A stretch of 64,000 bases of DNA from Streptomyces sp. 1331.2 (GCF_900199205.1 NZ_OBMJ01000001.1:2793001-2857000), one strand, 5' to 3'; numbered from the stretch's first letter, positions 51,435 through 59,958 are shown. Program-made: numbers and translations. Notes: generated by a model not told the origin, from the letters alone.

Positions 51435-52511
51435 TCAGCTGGTCAGCCAGGCGCGCAGCCGCTCCTCGGCTTCCGCGATGGCGCTCAGCGAGCAGTACTC
51501 CTCGCGCTTGTGCGCCAGGTTCGGGTCGCCGGGGCCGTAGTTGACCGCCGGGACGCCCAGCGCGCTGAACCGGGCGACGTCCGTCCAGCCGAACTTGGCC
51601 CGGGCCTGGCCGCCGGTGGCCGCCAGGAAGGCCTTCGCGGCCGGCTGGGACAGGCCGGGCAGAGCGCCCGCGGCGAAGTCCGTCACGGTCAGCTCGAAGC
51701 CGTCGAAGACCTCGCGCACGTGCTTCTCCGCCTCCGCCTCGCTGCGGTCCGGCGCGTAGCGGAAGTTGACCGTGACGACGCACTCGTCCGGGATCACGTT
51801 GCCGGCCACGCCGCCGTCGATCCGCACCGCGTTCAGGCCCTCGCGGTACTCCAGGCCGTCGATCTCCACCCGGCGCGGCTGGTAGTTCGCCAGCCGGGTC
51901 AGCACCTCGGCGGCGTGGTGGATGGCGTTGTCGCCGAGCCAGCTGCGGGCCGCGTGGGCGCGCACGCCGGTGAGCCGGACCTGCGCCCGCAGGGTGCCCT
52001 GGCAGCCGCCCTCGACCATGCCGCCACTGGGCTCCATGAGCACCGCGAAGTCGGCGGCCAGCCACTCCGGGTACTCCTTGACCAGGTGGCCGAGGCCGTT
52101 GCGGTGGGCCTCCACCTCCTCGCAGTCGTAGAACACGAAGGTGAGGTCGCGGTTGGGCTCGGGCAGAGTGGCGGCGAGCCGCAGCTGGACGGCCACGCCG
52201 GCCTTCATGTCCGAGGTGCCGCAGCCGTAGAGCAGGTCGCCCTCGACGTACGAGGGCAGGTTGTCGGCGATCGGCACGGTGTCCAGGTGGCCGGCGAGCA
52301 CGACCCGCTCGTCGCGGCCGAGGTTCGTGCGGGCGACCACGTTGTTGCCGTACCGGTCCACGGTGAGGTGCGGGTAGGCGCGCAGGGCGGCCTCCACGGC
52401 GTCGGCGAGCGCCTGCTCGTCGCCGCTCACCGAGGGGAAGTCGACGAGCCGGGCGGTCAGCGTGCCGCCGTCGAGAGTGAGGTCCAGGGGCGTCGGATTC
52501 GGGCTGCTCAT
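51435..52511 (-). CDS. dapE: Succinyl-diaminopimelate desuccinylase
   Basis: The 358-residue M20 peptidase-fold enzyme has [26 protein letters not shown] and [15 protein letters not shown], the zinc ligands and catalytic glutamate of DapE, plus the [19 protein letters not shown] dimerisation-domain strand typical of actinobacterial DapE. It hydrolyses N-succinyl-LL-diaminopimelate to LL-DAP for lysine and peptidoglycan. It works after DapC, whose gene lies 2.6 kb away on the same strand; dapD is not in the window. The ATG at 52511 faces a region filled with 38-bp tandem repeats. Confidence 0.93.
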   Translation of the reverse strand: MSSPNPTPLDLTLDGGTLTARLVDFPSVSGDEQALADAVEAALRAYPHLTVDRYGNNVVARTNLGRDERVVLAGHLDTVPIADNLPSYVEGDLLYGCGTSDMKAGVAVQLRLAATLPEPNRDLTFVFYDCEEVEAHRNGLGHLVKEYPEWLAADFAVLMEPSGGMVEGGCQGTLRAQVRLTGVRAHAARSWLGDNAIHHAAEVLTRLANYQPRRVEIDGLEYREGLNAVRIDGGVAGNVIPDECVVTVNFRYAPDRSEAEAEKHVREVFDGFELTVTDFAAGALPGLSQPAAKAFLAATGGQARAKFGWTDVARFSALGVPAVNYGPGDPNLAHKREEYCSLSAIAEAEERLRAWLTS

Positions 52512-52560
52512 GGCGCCAGCCTAGTCCGCGGGCCGTACACCCCGGGGGGCCAGCAGGCGG

Positions 52561-52750
52561 CCCGCCCCGAGCAGGATCACAGAGCGAGCGGCGTGAATCC
52601 CGCCCCGAGCAGGATCACAGAGCGAGCGGCGTGAATCCCGCCCCGAGCAGGATCACAGGGCGAGCGGCGCGAATCCCGCCCCGAGCAGGATCACAGGGCG
52701 AGCGGCGCGAATCCCGCCCCGAGCAGGATCACAGGGCGAGCGGCGCGAAT
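52561..52750. repeat. Five tandem copies of a 38-bp repeat
   Basis: Units start at 52561, 52599, 52637, 52675 and 52713 and each reads CCCGCCCCGAGCAGGATCAC followed by AG(A/G)GCGAGCGGCG(T/C)GAAT. The first two copies are identical, as are the last three; the two groups differ at two positions. The period is exact, with no spacer, and the array fills most of the divergent region between dapE and the lysozyme-like gene. The period is not a multiple of three and no start codon or ribosome binding site precedes it, so it is not coding. Confidence 0.95.
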
Positions 52751-52829
52751 AGCAGCAACCGGGGGGCGCCGCACATCCGTCCGAGTGGGTACGGTGTCGG
52801 ATCAAGGAGCAGGTGCGAGAGGGGCGACG

Positions 52830-53903
52830 GTGGCCAGGAGAAGGAGCAGCGAGGAGCTGGGCGACGAGACGGAGCCCGCCCGTCGCCGCGGGCCGCTGCG
52901 CGCCCTGCTGTTGGTGATCGTCGGGCTGCTGGGCCTCGCGCTGGTCGCGGGTCTGGCCGTCGTGGGCATCTGGTGGTTCGGCTTCAAGCCGGGCGAGTCC
53001 GAGGGCTGCACGGTGAAGACCGCGGCCGGCAACGGCACCCTGGAGCTGCCGCAGGCCGCCAACGCGGCGACGATCGCCGCGGTGGCGCGCTCGCGCGGCC
53101 TGCCGGACCGGGCGACCGCGATCTCGCTGGCGACCGCGATGCAGGAGTCCAAGCTGCGCAACCTCGCGGGCGGTGACCGGGACTCGATCGGCCTGTTCCA
53201 GCAGCGGCCCTCGATGGGCTGGGGCACCCCGGCGCAGATCTCGGACCCGGTGTACGCGACCAACAAGTTCCTGGACGGCCTGGTCAAGGTCCCCGGCTAC
53301 ACCCGGCTGCCGCTGACCGACGCCGCCCAGGCGGTGCAGAAGAGCGGCTACCCGCAGGCCTACGCCAAGCACGAGACCAAGGCGACCCTGCTGACGTCGG
53401 CACTGGCCGGCCGTGAGCCCGCCTCGTTCTCCTGCATCGTGCACGACTACGCCAAGCCGGATCCGGCGGACTCCGCCTCCCCGACGGCGGGCGCCCCCGC
53501 CGCGGGCGCCTCGGCCACCCCGGCCGCGGTGCCGGACCGGGCCCAGGTGCTGGCCGACCGGGTGCGCCGGGAGTTCGGCCGTACGGTCACGCCGGCCACC
53601 GGGTACGCCTCGACGATCAAGGGGGCCGAGAACGCGGTCTCGCTGACCCCGGACCCGGCGACCGCCGCGCTGACCTCCTCGTCGGACTCCGGCGCGGACG
53701 GCGGGGTGAGCGCCGAGCGGGCCAGCGGTTGGGAGGTCGCGCACTGGGCGGTGGCCCAGGCCCAGCAGTTGGGCATCGCGACGGTGGCCTACGACGGGAA
53801 GATCTGGCGCAAGAGCACGTCCGGGGACGGCTGGCAGTCGCAGACCTCGGGCACCTCGACCAAGCTCGTCCAGGTCACCCTGGCGCCGTCCGACAAGAGC
53901 TGA
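52830..53903 (+). CDS. Membrane-anchored lysozyme-like/transglycosylase-like protein
   Basis: The 357-residue protein has one N-terminal helix (ALLLVIVGLLGLALVAGLAV) and an extracytoplasmic domain with ATAMQESKLRNLAGG and DSIGLFQQRPSMGWGT. This Glu followed by a GLFQQRP loop resembles the active-site region of SLT/lysozyme-like muramidases. A Pro/Ala/Ser linker and a second small domain near the C-terminus (HWAVAQAQQLGIATVAYDG) follow. Streptomycete relatives are often labelled heavy-metal transporters, which the sequence does not support. GAGAGGGG precedes the GTG at 52830; a GTG at 52785 is possible. It may cleave or bind peptidoglycan. Confidence 0.78.
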   Translation: MARRRSSEELGDETEPARRRGPLRALLLVIVGLLGLALVAGLAVVGIWWFGFKPGESEGCTVKTAAGNGTLELPQAANAATIAAVARSRGLPDRATAISLATAMQESKLRNLAGGDRDSIGLFQQRPSMGWGTPAQISDPVYATNKFLDGLVKVPGYTRLPLTDAAQAVQKSGYPQAYAKHETKATLLTSALAGREPASFSCIVHDYAKPDPADSASPTAGAPAAGASATPAAVPDRAQVLADRVRREFGRTVTPATGYASTIKGAENAVSLTPDPATAALTSSSDSGADGGVSAERASGWEVAHWAVAQAQQLGIATVAYDGKIWRKSTSGDGWQSQTSGTSTKLVQVTLAPSDKS

Positions 53904-54210
53904 CGCACAGACGTTCGGGTTGCCGCCGGACGGGTGATTCCGGTCAACCCCGGTGGACCCGACCCCCATTCCGGCGACCCGCGGTGGAGAACCGTCACTT
54001 CCCTTGGCCGCGACCGGTTCGGCGCCGCCCGGCGGGGCCCGGCAGGCGCCCTCGCGGCAGTCATACGATCCGATCGTCGGTCAGACACTTTCCTTGCACC
54101 GGCCGAAACCTTCTGGCTTCTCAAGCGGTAACAACCTCGTCCGCCCGGTCGTCCGCACCCGGTCGCTCGCGGGCGGACGGGACGGACCCAGACCCCCTTC
54201 GAGGAGCCCC
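53904..54210 (+). promoter_or_regulatory. Intergenic region before the secreted-protein gene
   Basis: These 307 bp show no coding pattern. A possible -10 (TACGAT) lies at 54064-54069, next to ATCCGATCGTCGGTC with self-complementary GATCCGATC. No convincing terminator follows the lysozyme-like gene. GAGGAG at the right end is the ribosome binding site of the next gene. Confidence 0.35.
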
Positions 54211-55029
54211 ATGTCTCACCCCCTCACGCGCCGGATCGCCCAGGCCGCGCTCGTCGTGGCCGCCGGAGCGACCCCGCTGGTCGCGGCCGGCTCCGCGTCC
54301 GCACTGGGCGGGGACGCCCTGCTGCCCAAGAGCGACCTCGCGGCGCCGCTGGGCCAGCTGACCAACACCGACACCGGTTCCACCCTGCAGCACACCACCC
54401 ACCAGCTCGGCCAGGCCGCCGGCACCACCGGTGCGGCCACCGTCGCCGCGGGCGTACCGGCCTCCGCCGACGCGGCCGGCAACATCATCGCCCACCAGCT
54501 CCCCGAGGCGAACGAGAAGGCCAGCTCGCTGACCGCGCCGGTCGACCAGACCGCCGCCACCACCGGCCAGCTCTCCGCCGTCACCCCGAAGGTCGCCTCG
54601 GCGCTGGCCGGCAAGCTCGGCGAGGCCGTCACCGGCAAGGGCGCGGAGAACCGCAGCGCCAACGCCGGCAGCAGCCCGGTCGGCGGGCTCGCCCAGGCGG
54701 GCTCCGTCGCCCAGGCGGGCTCCGTCGCCCAGGCCCTGCCGGGCGCCGACAAGCTCTCCGGTGCCGTCCCCGGCACCAACGCCGTCACCGACGCCCTGCC
54801 GCTGGGCTCGGTGGAGCGTGCGCTGCCGCTCGGCTCGGTCGAGCACACGCTGGCCGGCGCGCCCGGCACCGACGTCCTGGGCCTGGCCGAGCACGGCTCG
54901 GCCAACCGCCTCGGCGGCGCCGACCTCGGCCCGAACAACCCGCTGTCCGGCCTGACCGGCGCGCTCGGCCCGGTCGGCGGGCTGCTGAACGGCGTCAACG
55001 GCGGCAGCATCAGCGGCCTCCCGCTCTAG
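54211..55029 (+). CDS. Secreted low-complexity protein
   Basis: The 272-residue protein has a signal peptide (TRRIAQAALVVAAGATPLVA, cleavage probably after the following GSASA). The mature part is rich in Ala, Gly, Thr and Ser, with no cysteine apparent. It contains the duplicated AGSVAQAGSVAQ and ALPLGSVERALPLGSVEH and ends in a Gly/Leu-rich GALGPVGGLLNGVNGG. GAGGAG precedes the ATG. Relatives are common in streptomycetes and I know of no demonstrated function; a surface or matrix role fits the composition. It ends at a very strong terminator. Confidence 0.8.
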   Translation: MSHPLTRRIAQAALVVAAGATPLVAAGSASALGGDALLPKSDLAAPLGQLTNTDTGSTLQHTTHQLGQAAGTTGAATVAAGVPASADAAGNIIAHQLPEANEKASSLTAPVDQTAATTGQLSAVTPKVASALAGKLGEAVTGKGAENRSANAGSSPVGGLAQAGSVAQAGSVAQALPGADKLSGAVPGTNAVTDALPLGSVERALPLGSVEHTLAGAPGTDVLGLAEHGSANRLGGADLGPNNPLSGLTGALGPVGGLLNGVNGGSISGLPL

Positions 55030-55065
55030 GCCCTCGCCGGGGGCGGCCCGCGCGGCCGTCCTCAT

Positions 55066-55110
55066 GCCGAAGGGGCTGGTGTTCCTCCGCGGAACACCAG
55101 CCCCTTCGGC
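55066..55110. terminator. Strong bidirectional terminator
   Basis: GCCGAAGGGGCTGGTGTTCC and its exact complement form a 20-bp perfect stem with a 5-base loop. It separates the secreted-protein gene (+) from the convergent dapC (-). Confidence 0.93.
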
Positions 55111-55130
55111 GTGCGGTCGCCGTACGCCGG

Positions 55131-56279
55131 TCAGCGTGCCCCGTTCAGCCGCTCCACCGCCGCCGCGACCCGCTCGTCGGTCGCGGTGAACGCGACCCGG
55201 ACGAAGCGCTCGCCGGCCGGCCCGTAGAAGTCGCCGGGCGCCACCAGGATGCCCAGCCCGGCCAGTTCGGCCACGGTCTCCCAGCACGGGCGGTCCTGGG
55301 TCGCCCACAGGTAGAGGCTCGCCTCCGAGTGCTCGATCCGGAAGCCGTACGCCTCCAGTGCGCTCCGCAGCGCCGAGCGCCGGGCTGCGTACCGCTCGCG
55401 CTGCTCGGCCACGTGCGCGTCGTCCGCGAGCGCGGCGACGGTCGCCGCCTGCACGGGGGCGGGCACGATCATGCCGCCGTGCTTGCGCACCTCCAGCAGC
55501 TCCTTGACCACCACCGGGTCGCCCGCGACGAAGGAGGCGCGGTAGCCGGCCAGGTTCGAGCGCTTGGAGAGCGAGTGGACGGCCAGCAGGCCCTCGTGGC
55601 CGCCGCCGCACACCTCCGGGTGGAGGACGGAGACCGGGTCGGCCTCCCAGCCCAGCTCCAGGTAGCACTCGTCGCTGACCAGCAGCGCCCCGTGCTCCCG
55701 GGCCCACTCGACGGCGCGGCGCAGTTCGTCCGCGGCCAGCACCCGGCCGGTCGGGTTGGACGGCGAGTTCACCCAGAGCAGGCGCACCCGGGAGCCGTCC
55801 AGCTCGTCCACCGAGTCGTACTCGACCGGCTCGGCGCCGCACAGGCGCGCGCCCACCTCGTAGGTCGGGTAGGCCAGGCGCGGGTAGGCGACCTGGTCGC
55901 CGGGGCCGAGGCCGAGCTGGGTCGGCAGCCAGGCCACCAGCTCCTTGGAGCCGACGGTCGGCAGGACCGCCTGCGGGCCGATCCCGGCGCCGACGCGGCG
56001 GTGCAGCCAGCCGGCGATCGCCTCGCGCAGCTCCAGCGGGCCCCAGACGGTCGGGTAGCCGGGCGTGTCGGTGTGCGCGGCCAGCGCCTTCTGGATCACC
56101 TCGGGGACCGGGTCCACCGGGGTGCCGACGGAGAAGTCGCAGAGGCCACCCGGGTGGGCCAGCGCGGTCTTCTTGTACGGCTCCAACTTGTCCCAGGGGA
56201 AGACGGGGAGCCGGTCGGAAACGCGGCGCGCCGCCCCCGGGTGGCCCGGGAACGGCGCGCGCGTGCTGTTGGTGCTCAC
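55131..56279 (-). CDS. dapC: Succinyldiaminopimelate transaminase
   Basis: The 382-residue class I aminotransferase has WVNSPSNPTGRVL, VSDECYLELGWEA and the PLP lysine in SLSKRSNLAGYR near residue 238, with the C-terminal arginine in RFVRVAFTA. It converts N-succinyl-2-amino-6-ketopimelate to N-succinyl-LL-diaminopimelate with glutamate. The GTG at 56279 follows fdxC by 20 bp on the same strand, an operon that is also found in M. tuberculosis (Rv1177-Rv1178). Together with dapE it shows the succinylase route to DAP. Confidence 0.93.
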   Translation of the reverse strand: MSTNSTRAPFPGHPGAARRVSDRLPVFPWDKLEPYKKTALAHPGGLCDFSVGTPVDPVPEVIQKALAAHTDTPGYPTVWGPLELREAIAGWLHRRVGAGIGPQAVLPTVGSKELVAWLPTQLGLGPGDQVAYPRLAYPTYEVGARLCGAEPVEYDSVDELDGSRVRLLWVNSPSNPTGRVLAADELRRAVEWAREHGALLVSDECYLELGWEADPVSVLHPEVCGGGHEGLLAVHSLSKRSNLAGYRASFVAGDPVVVKELLEVRKHGGMIVPAPVQAATVAALADDAHVAEQRERYAARRSALRSALEAYGFRIEHSEASLYLWATQDRPCWETVAELAGLGILVAPGDFYGPAGERFVRVAFTATDERVAAAVERLNGAR

Positions 56280-56299
56280 AGCTTGGTAGCCACCGATCG

Positions 56300-56626
56300 T
56301 CAGTGGTCGGCGTTCTGCGGCGGCAGAGCGGCGATGAACGGGTGGTCACGCTCGATCAGGCCCAGCTTCGAGGCACCACCGGGCGAACCCAGGTCGTCGA
56401 AGAACTCGACGTTCGCCTTGTAGTAGTCCTTCCACTCCTCCGGAGTGTCGTCCTCGTAGAAGATCGCCTCGACCGGGCAGACCGGCTCGCATGCGCCACA
56501 GTCGACACACTCATCCGGGTGGATGTAGAGCGATCGCTCGCCCTCGTAGATGCAGTCAACCGGGCACTCTTCGATGCACGCCTTGTCCTTCACGTCGACA
56601 CAAGGCTGCGCGATGACGTAGGTCAC
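56300..56626 (-). CDS. fdxC: 7Fe ferredoxin (FdxC type)
   Basis: The 108-residue ferredoxin starts VTYVIAQPCVDVKDKACIEE and carries cysteines for a 3Fe-4S plus 4Fe-4S pair (CVDVKDKACIEECPVDCIYE; then CVDCGACEPVCP), with an acidic C-terminal extension (DDTPEEWKDYY) typical of actinobacterial FdxC. It transfers single electrons to redox partners. AGGAGGA lies 8 bases upstream of the GTG at 56626. It is the first gene of the fdxC-dapC operon and divergent from an acetyltransferase gene. Confidence 0.95.
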   Translation of the reverse strand: MTYVIAQPCVDVKDKACIEECPVDCIYEGERSLYIHPDECVDCGACEPVCPVEAIFYEDDTPEEWKDYYKANVEFFDDLGSPGGASKLGLIERDHPFIAALPPQNADH

Positions 56627-56756
56627 GCTGTCGTTCCTCCTCGGAAGGGCCTGGCGGCCCGTTCTGTTCTGCTCGCGTGCGCGGTGAGCGCGGCGTCGTC
56701 GATGCCCGCCCCTAGTATCGCGGGTCGGAGACCGCAAATGCACAGGAGGTGGTCAA

Positions 56757-57770
56757 GTGACGACCGGGAACCCCGCGGGCGACCGTCCGGAGGTCCGGAT
56801 AGATCGCTCTGACGTGGGACGACGCGTGTCCGTCAGGCGCCTGTCGGAGTTCGTGGACGACCGTCCGGTCTTCCGCGATTCGATCGGCGTGCTCACATCG
56901 TGGGACGAACACGGGTTGACGATCGTGCCCCGCTCCGGCGAACCGGTCTCCTTCCCGGAGAAGCTGCTGGTCGCGGGCAAGGTCGTGCCGCCGTTCCCGG
57001 CCCGGCGCGCTCCGCTGCCGGTCGCCACGCCGCTCGAACTGCAGCGGATCGCCGGGCGCGGCTGGCCGGCCGTGGAGCAGGAGCCGCTCGGCGAGTGGAC
57101 GCTGCGCGCCGCGGCCGGGTTCACCCGGCGGGCCAACTCCGTCCAGGCCCTCGGCGACCCGGGCGCGCCGCTGCCGCAGGCGCTGGCGGCCGTCCGCGAC
57201 TGGTACGCGCAGCGCGGGCTGCCCGCGTACGTCGAGGTGGTCACCCCCGGGTCGCCGGACGCGCTGCGGTCCGAACTCGACCGGCTCGGCGCCGGGTACG
57301 CGCCCACCCTGGTCCGCACCGTCCCGCTGGCCGGGCTCGCCCGGGCCGGCTCCGGGCACGACCGGGTCCGGCTGGCGCGGACGGCCGACGCGGCCTGGCT
57401 GTCGGCGTACCGGCGGGTGAGCGGCGACCCGGCGGTGGAGGCGGCGGCCCGGCAGGTGCTGCACGGCGGTCCGTCGGTCTGGTTCGCCTCCGTGCCGGGC
57501 GCACCCGGGCAGCCGCCGCTGGCGATCGGACGCTGTGTCATCGACGGGCCCTGGGCCTGCTTCGGTGCGGTCGAGGTCCAGCCGTACGCCCGGCGGGCCG
57601 GGCTGGGGACGGCGGTCATGGCGGTGCTCGCCTCGCGCGCGGCGGAGGAGGGGGCGAGCGGCGGATACCTGCAGGTCGAGGCGGAGAACGCGGGGGCGAT
57701 CGCGCTCTATGACGGACTCGGCTTCACGACCAGTCACACTTACCACTACGCCCTCCTTCCCCAGGGGTAG
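56757..57770 (+). CDS. GNAT-family N-acetyltransferase with N-terminal barrel-like domain
   Basis: The 337-residue protein has an N-terminal domain of about 75 residues (RVSVRRLSEFVDDRPVFRDS), a linker, and a GNAT domain in the second half with VEVQPYARRAGLGTAVMAVL as the acetyl-CoA loop and NAGAIALYDGLGFTTSH at the end. AGGAGG lies 7 bases before the GTG at 56757. It is divergent from fdxC and 82 bp upstream of the SirB1-type gene. Acceptor substrate unknown; the N-terminal part may bind nucleotide or a partner. Confidence 0.88.
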   Translation: MTTGNPAGDRPEVRIDRSDVGRRVSVRRLSEFVDDRPVFRDSIGVLTSWDEHGLTIVPRSGEPVSFPEKLLVAGKVVPPFPARRAPLPVATPLELQRIAGRGWPAVEQEPLGEWTLRAAAGFTRRANSVQALGDPGAPLPQALAAVRDWYAQRGLPAYVEVVTPGSPDALRSELDRLGAGYAPTLVRTVPLAGLARAGSGHDRVRLARTADAAWLSAYRRVSGDPAVEAAARQVLHGGPSVWFASVPGAPGQPPLAIGRCVIDGPWACFGAVEVQPYARRAGLGTAVMAVLASRAAEEGASGGYLQVEAENAGAIALYDGLGFTTSHTYHYALLPQG

Positions 57771-57851
57771 CGGTCGGGTCGTTTCCGCCCTTCCTGTCCG
57801 TCTTGTCCGTTCGTCCTTTCCGTTCGCCGTACGAAAGCCGTCGCCGTCACC

Positions 57852-58724
57852 GTGACCGAGCAGAGCAGAGACCGCTTCCGGACCGCCGCCCGCGCCGAGC
57901 AGCCCGACCCGGTGCTGCTCTGCCTGCTCGCCGCCGCCGAACACCGCCCGGCGCTCGACCCGGGCGACCCCGGCGAACCGCCGGGCGTGGACGCCCTGCT
58001 CGCCGCCTGCGAGGCCGCGCTGGACCGGCACGCGGCGGCCGTACGGCAGGCCGTCGCGGAGCGCGCGCCCGCCGGGCCGGAGGAGACCGCCGCCCTGCTC
58101 GCCGCCGTCCTGGGCGGGCGGGAGCGCTTCCACGGGCGCCAGGCGGACTACCGGCGGCTGGAGTCCTCGCTGCTGCCGGAGGTGCTGCGGCGGCGACGAG
58201 GACTGCCGATCATGCTCTCGCTGGTGTGGACGGCGGTCGGGCGGCGGGCCGGGCTCAGCATCCACGGCATCGCGCTGCCCGGCCACTTCATCGTCGCCGT
58301 CGGCGGCCCGGCCGGCGGCGACGAGTACGTCCTGGCCGACCCGTTCCACGGCGGGCGGCTGCTCGACCAGGAGGACGTCCAGGGCCTGGTCGCCGCCGCC
58401 GGCGTCGAGTTCACGCCCGACCTGCTCACCCCGGCCCAACCGCTGGACATCGTGCTGCGGGTGCTCGGCAACATCCGCGCCTGGGCCGCCGATCGCCCCG
58501 AGCACGCCCGCACCCAGCTCTGGGCCACCGAACTCGCCCTGCTGCTCCCCCGGCACCCGGCCCAGCTCCGCCTGGAACGGGCCGAGCTCCTCGTCCGCAC
58601 GGGGGACTTCCTCGGCGGCTCGGCCGAGATGGACGCGTACGCGCAGATCCTGGACGCCTTCGACCCGGACGGTGCCGCCAAGGTCCGCCAGGAGGCGCGG
58701 GCGGCGCGGCACCGGCTCAACTGA
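57852..58724 (+). CDS. SirB1-type transglutaminase-like protein
   Basis: The 290-residue protein has the SirB1/Transglut_core2 pattern: YRRLESSLLPEVLRRRRGLP, IMLSLVWTAVGRRAGLSIHG, the conserved GHFIVAV and VLADPFHGGRLL, followed by a TPR-like helical region (RAELLVRTGDFLGGSAEMDA). Members usually lack demonstrated activity and are implicated in regulation or stress. The usual nucleophilic Cys of transglutaminases is not obvious in the MLSLVW segment, as is normal for this subgroup. The GTG at 57852 lies 82 bp after the acetyltransferase stop; the two may form an operon. Confidence 0.87.
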   Translation: MTEQSRDRFRTAARAEQPDPVLLCLLAAAEHRPALDPGDPGEPPGVDALLAACEAALDRHAAAVRQAVAERAPAGPEETAALLAAVLGGRERFHGRQADYRRLESSLLPEVLRRRRGLPIMLSLVWTAVGRRAGLSIHGIALPGHFIVAVGGPAGGDEYVLADPFHGGRLLDQEDVQGLVAAAGVEFTPDLLTPAQPLDIVLRVLGNIRAWAADRPEHARTQLWATELALLLPRHPAQLRLERAELLVRTGDFLGGSAEMDAYAQILDAFDPDGAAKVRQEARAARHRLN

Positions 58725-58739
58725 CGGCCGTCCGCAGCG

Positions 58740-59369
58740 TTACAGCCAGCCCTTCTCGCGGGCGATCCGCACCGCCTCGGTCCGGTTGCGGGCCTCGGTC
58801 TTCTGGATCGCCATCGACAGGTAGTTGCGGACCGTCCCCTCGGACAGGTGCAGCCGCTTGGCGATGTCCGCGTTGACCGCGCCGTCGGCCGCCGCACCCA
58901 GGACGTCCCGCTCGCGCGGGGTCAGCGGGTTGGCGCCCTCGGCCAGCGCGGCCGCCGCCAGCGCCGGGTCGATGACCCGCTCGCCGCGCAGCACCCGGCG
59001 GATCGCCTCGGCCAGCTCGGAGGCGGGCGCGTCCTTCACCAGGAACGCGTCCGCCCCGGACTCCATCGCCCGGCGCAGGTAGCCCGGGCGGCCGAAGGTC
59101 GTCGCGATGACGACCTTGGTGCCCGGCGCCCGCCGGCGCAGCTCGGCGGCCGCCTCGATGCCCGTGATCCCCGGCATCTCGATGTCCAGCACGGCGACCT
59201 GCACGTCGTTCGCCAGCACCGCCGCCACCACCTCGTCCCCGCGCCCGACCTGCGCGACGACGTCGATGTCCCCCTCCAGCCCGAGCAGCGCGGCCAGCGC
59301 CTCCCGGACCATCCCCTGATCCTCGGCGAGCAGCACGCGGATCGAGGCCCCGTTCTGAATGTCACTCAT
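58740..59369 (-). CDS. NarL/FixJ-family response regulator (orphan here)
   Basis: The 209-residue regulator has a receiver domain with LLAEDQGMVREAL, the phospho-acceptor in VAVLDIEMPG and the conserved lysine in FLVKDAPA, followed by a LuxR helix-turn-helix (LTPRERDVLGAAADG, then LHLSEGTVRNYLSMAI). It resembles DesR-type regulators. No kinase gene is adjacent: neighbours are a convergent SirB1-type gene and a divergent acetyltransferase. A partner elsewhere in the genome, or phospho-independent action, must be assumed. Confidence 0.92.
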   Translation of the reverse strand: MSDIQNGASIRVLLAEDQGMVREALAALLGLEGDIDVVAQVGRGDEVVAAVLANDVQVAVLDIEMPGITGIEAAAELRRRAPGTKVVIATTFGRPGYLRRAMESGADAFLVKDAPASELAEAIRRVLRGERVIDPALAAAALAEGANPLTPRERDVLGAAADGAVNADIAKRLHLSEGTVRNYLSMAIQKTEARNRTEAVRIAREKGWL

Positions 59370-59443
59370 GCCACGACCTTAGGGCGTGTCCGCGGCGGGG
59401 TATTTCGGTGGTCCGCGACTGCTCCCCGCGCCAGACTGGCCGG

Positions 59444-59944
59444 ATGTCGACGCTGGAACTCCTCCGCCCCGACCACGCCGAGGCCGTGCTGGCCTTCGAA
59501 CGGGCCAACCGCGCCTACTTCGCGCGCAGCATCCCGGACCGCGGCGACGCCTACTTCGCCGAGTTCGCCGCCCGCCACGCCGCCCTCCTCGCCGAACAGG
59601 CCGAGGGTGTCTGCCGGTTCCACGTCATCCGCGGCGCGGACGGGGGGGTCGTCGGCCGGGTCAACCTGATCGACCTCGTCGACGGCAGCGCCGAACTCGG
59701 CTACCGCATCGCCGAATCCGCGGCCGGCCGCGGCCTGGCGCGGGCCGCCGTCGCCGAGGTCTGCCGGCTCGCCGCCGCGGCGTACGGTCTGACCGCGCTG
59801 ACCGCCGCCACCACTGTCGACAACGCCGCCTCCCGGGCCGTCCTCGCCCACAACGGCTTCCGGTTCAGGCACGAGTGCCGCCTTGGCGGCCGGCCCGGCC
59901 TCGCCTACCGCCGCGACCTCACCGACCTCCGCCCCTCGGCATAG
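59444..59944 (+). CDS. GNAT-family N-acetyltransferase, RimJ-like
   Basis: The 166-residue protein starts MSTLELLRPDHAEAVLAFER and has the RimJ/RimL fold: VVGRVNLIDLVDGSAELGYR, the acetyl-CoA loop SAAGRGLARAAVAEVC and NAASRAVLAHNGFRF. It may acetylate ribosomal protein or small-molecule amines. The ATG at 59444 is favoured, though its ribosome binding site is weak and a GTG at 59408 is in frame. It is divergent from the NarL regulator and convergent with a small gene. Confidence 0.87.
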   Translation: MSTLELLRPDHAEAVLAFERANRAYFARSIPDRGDAYFAEFAARHAALLAEQAEGVCRFHVIRGADGGVVGRVNLIDLVDGSAELGYRIAESAAGRGLARAAVAEVCRLAAAAYGLTALTAATTVDNAASRAVLAHNGFRFRHECRLGGRPGLAYRRDLTDLRPSA

Positions 59945-59958
59945 CCGGACCAGCCGGG

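Noticed and set aside
52561..52750. CRISPR array
   Set aside because: The 38-bp repeats touch directly with no spacers, and no cas genes are nearby; it is a minisatellite.
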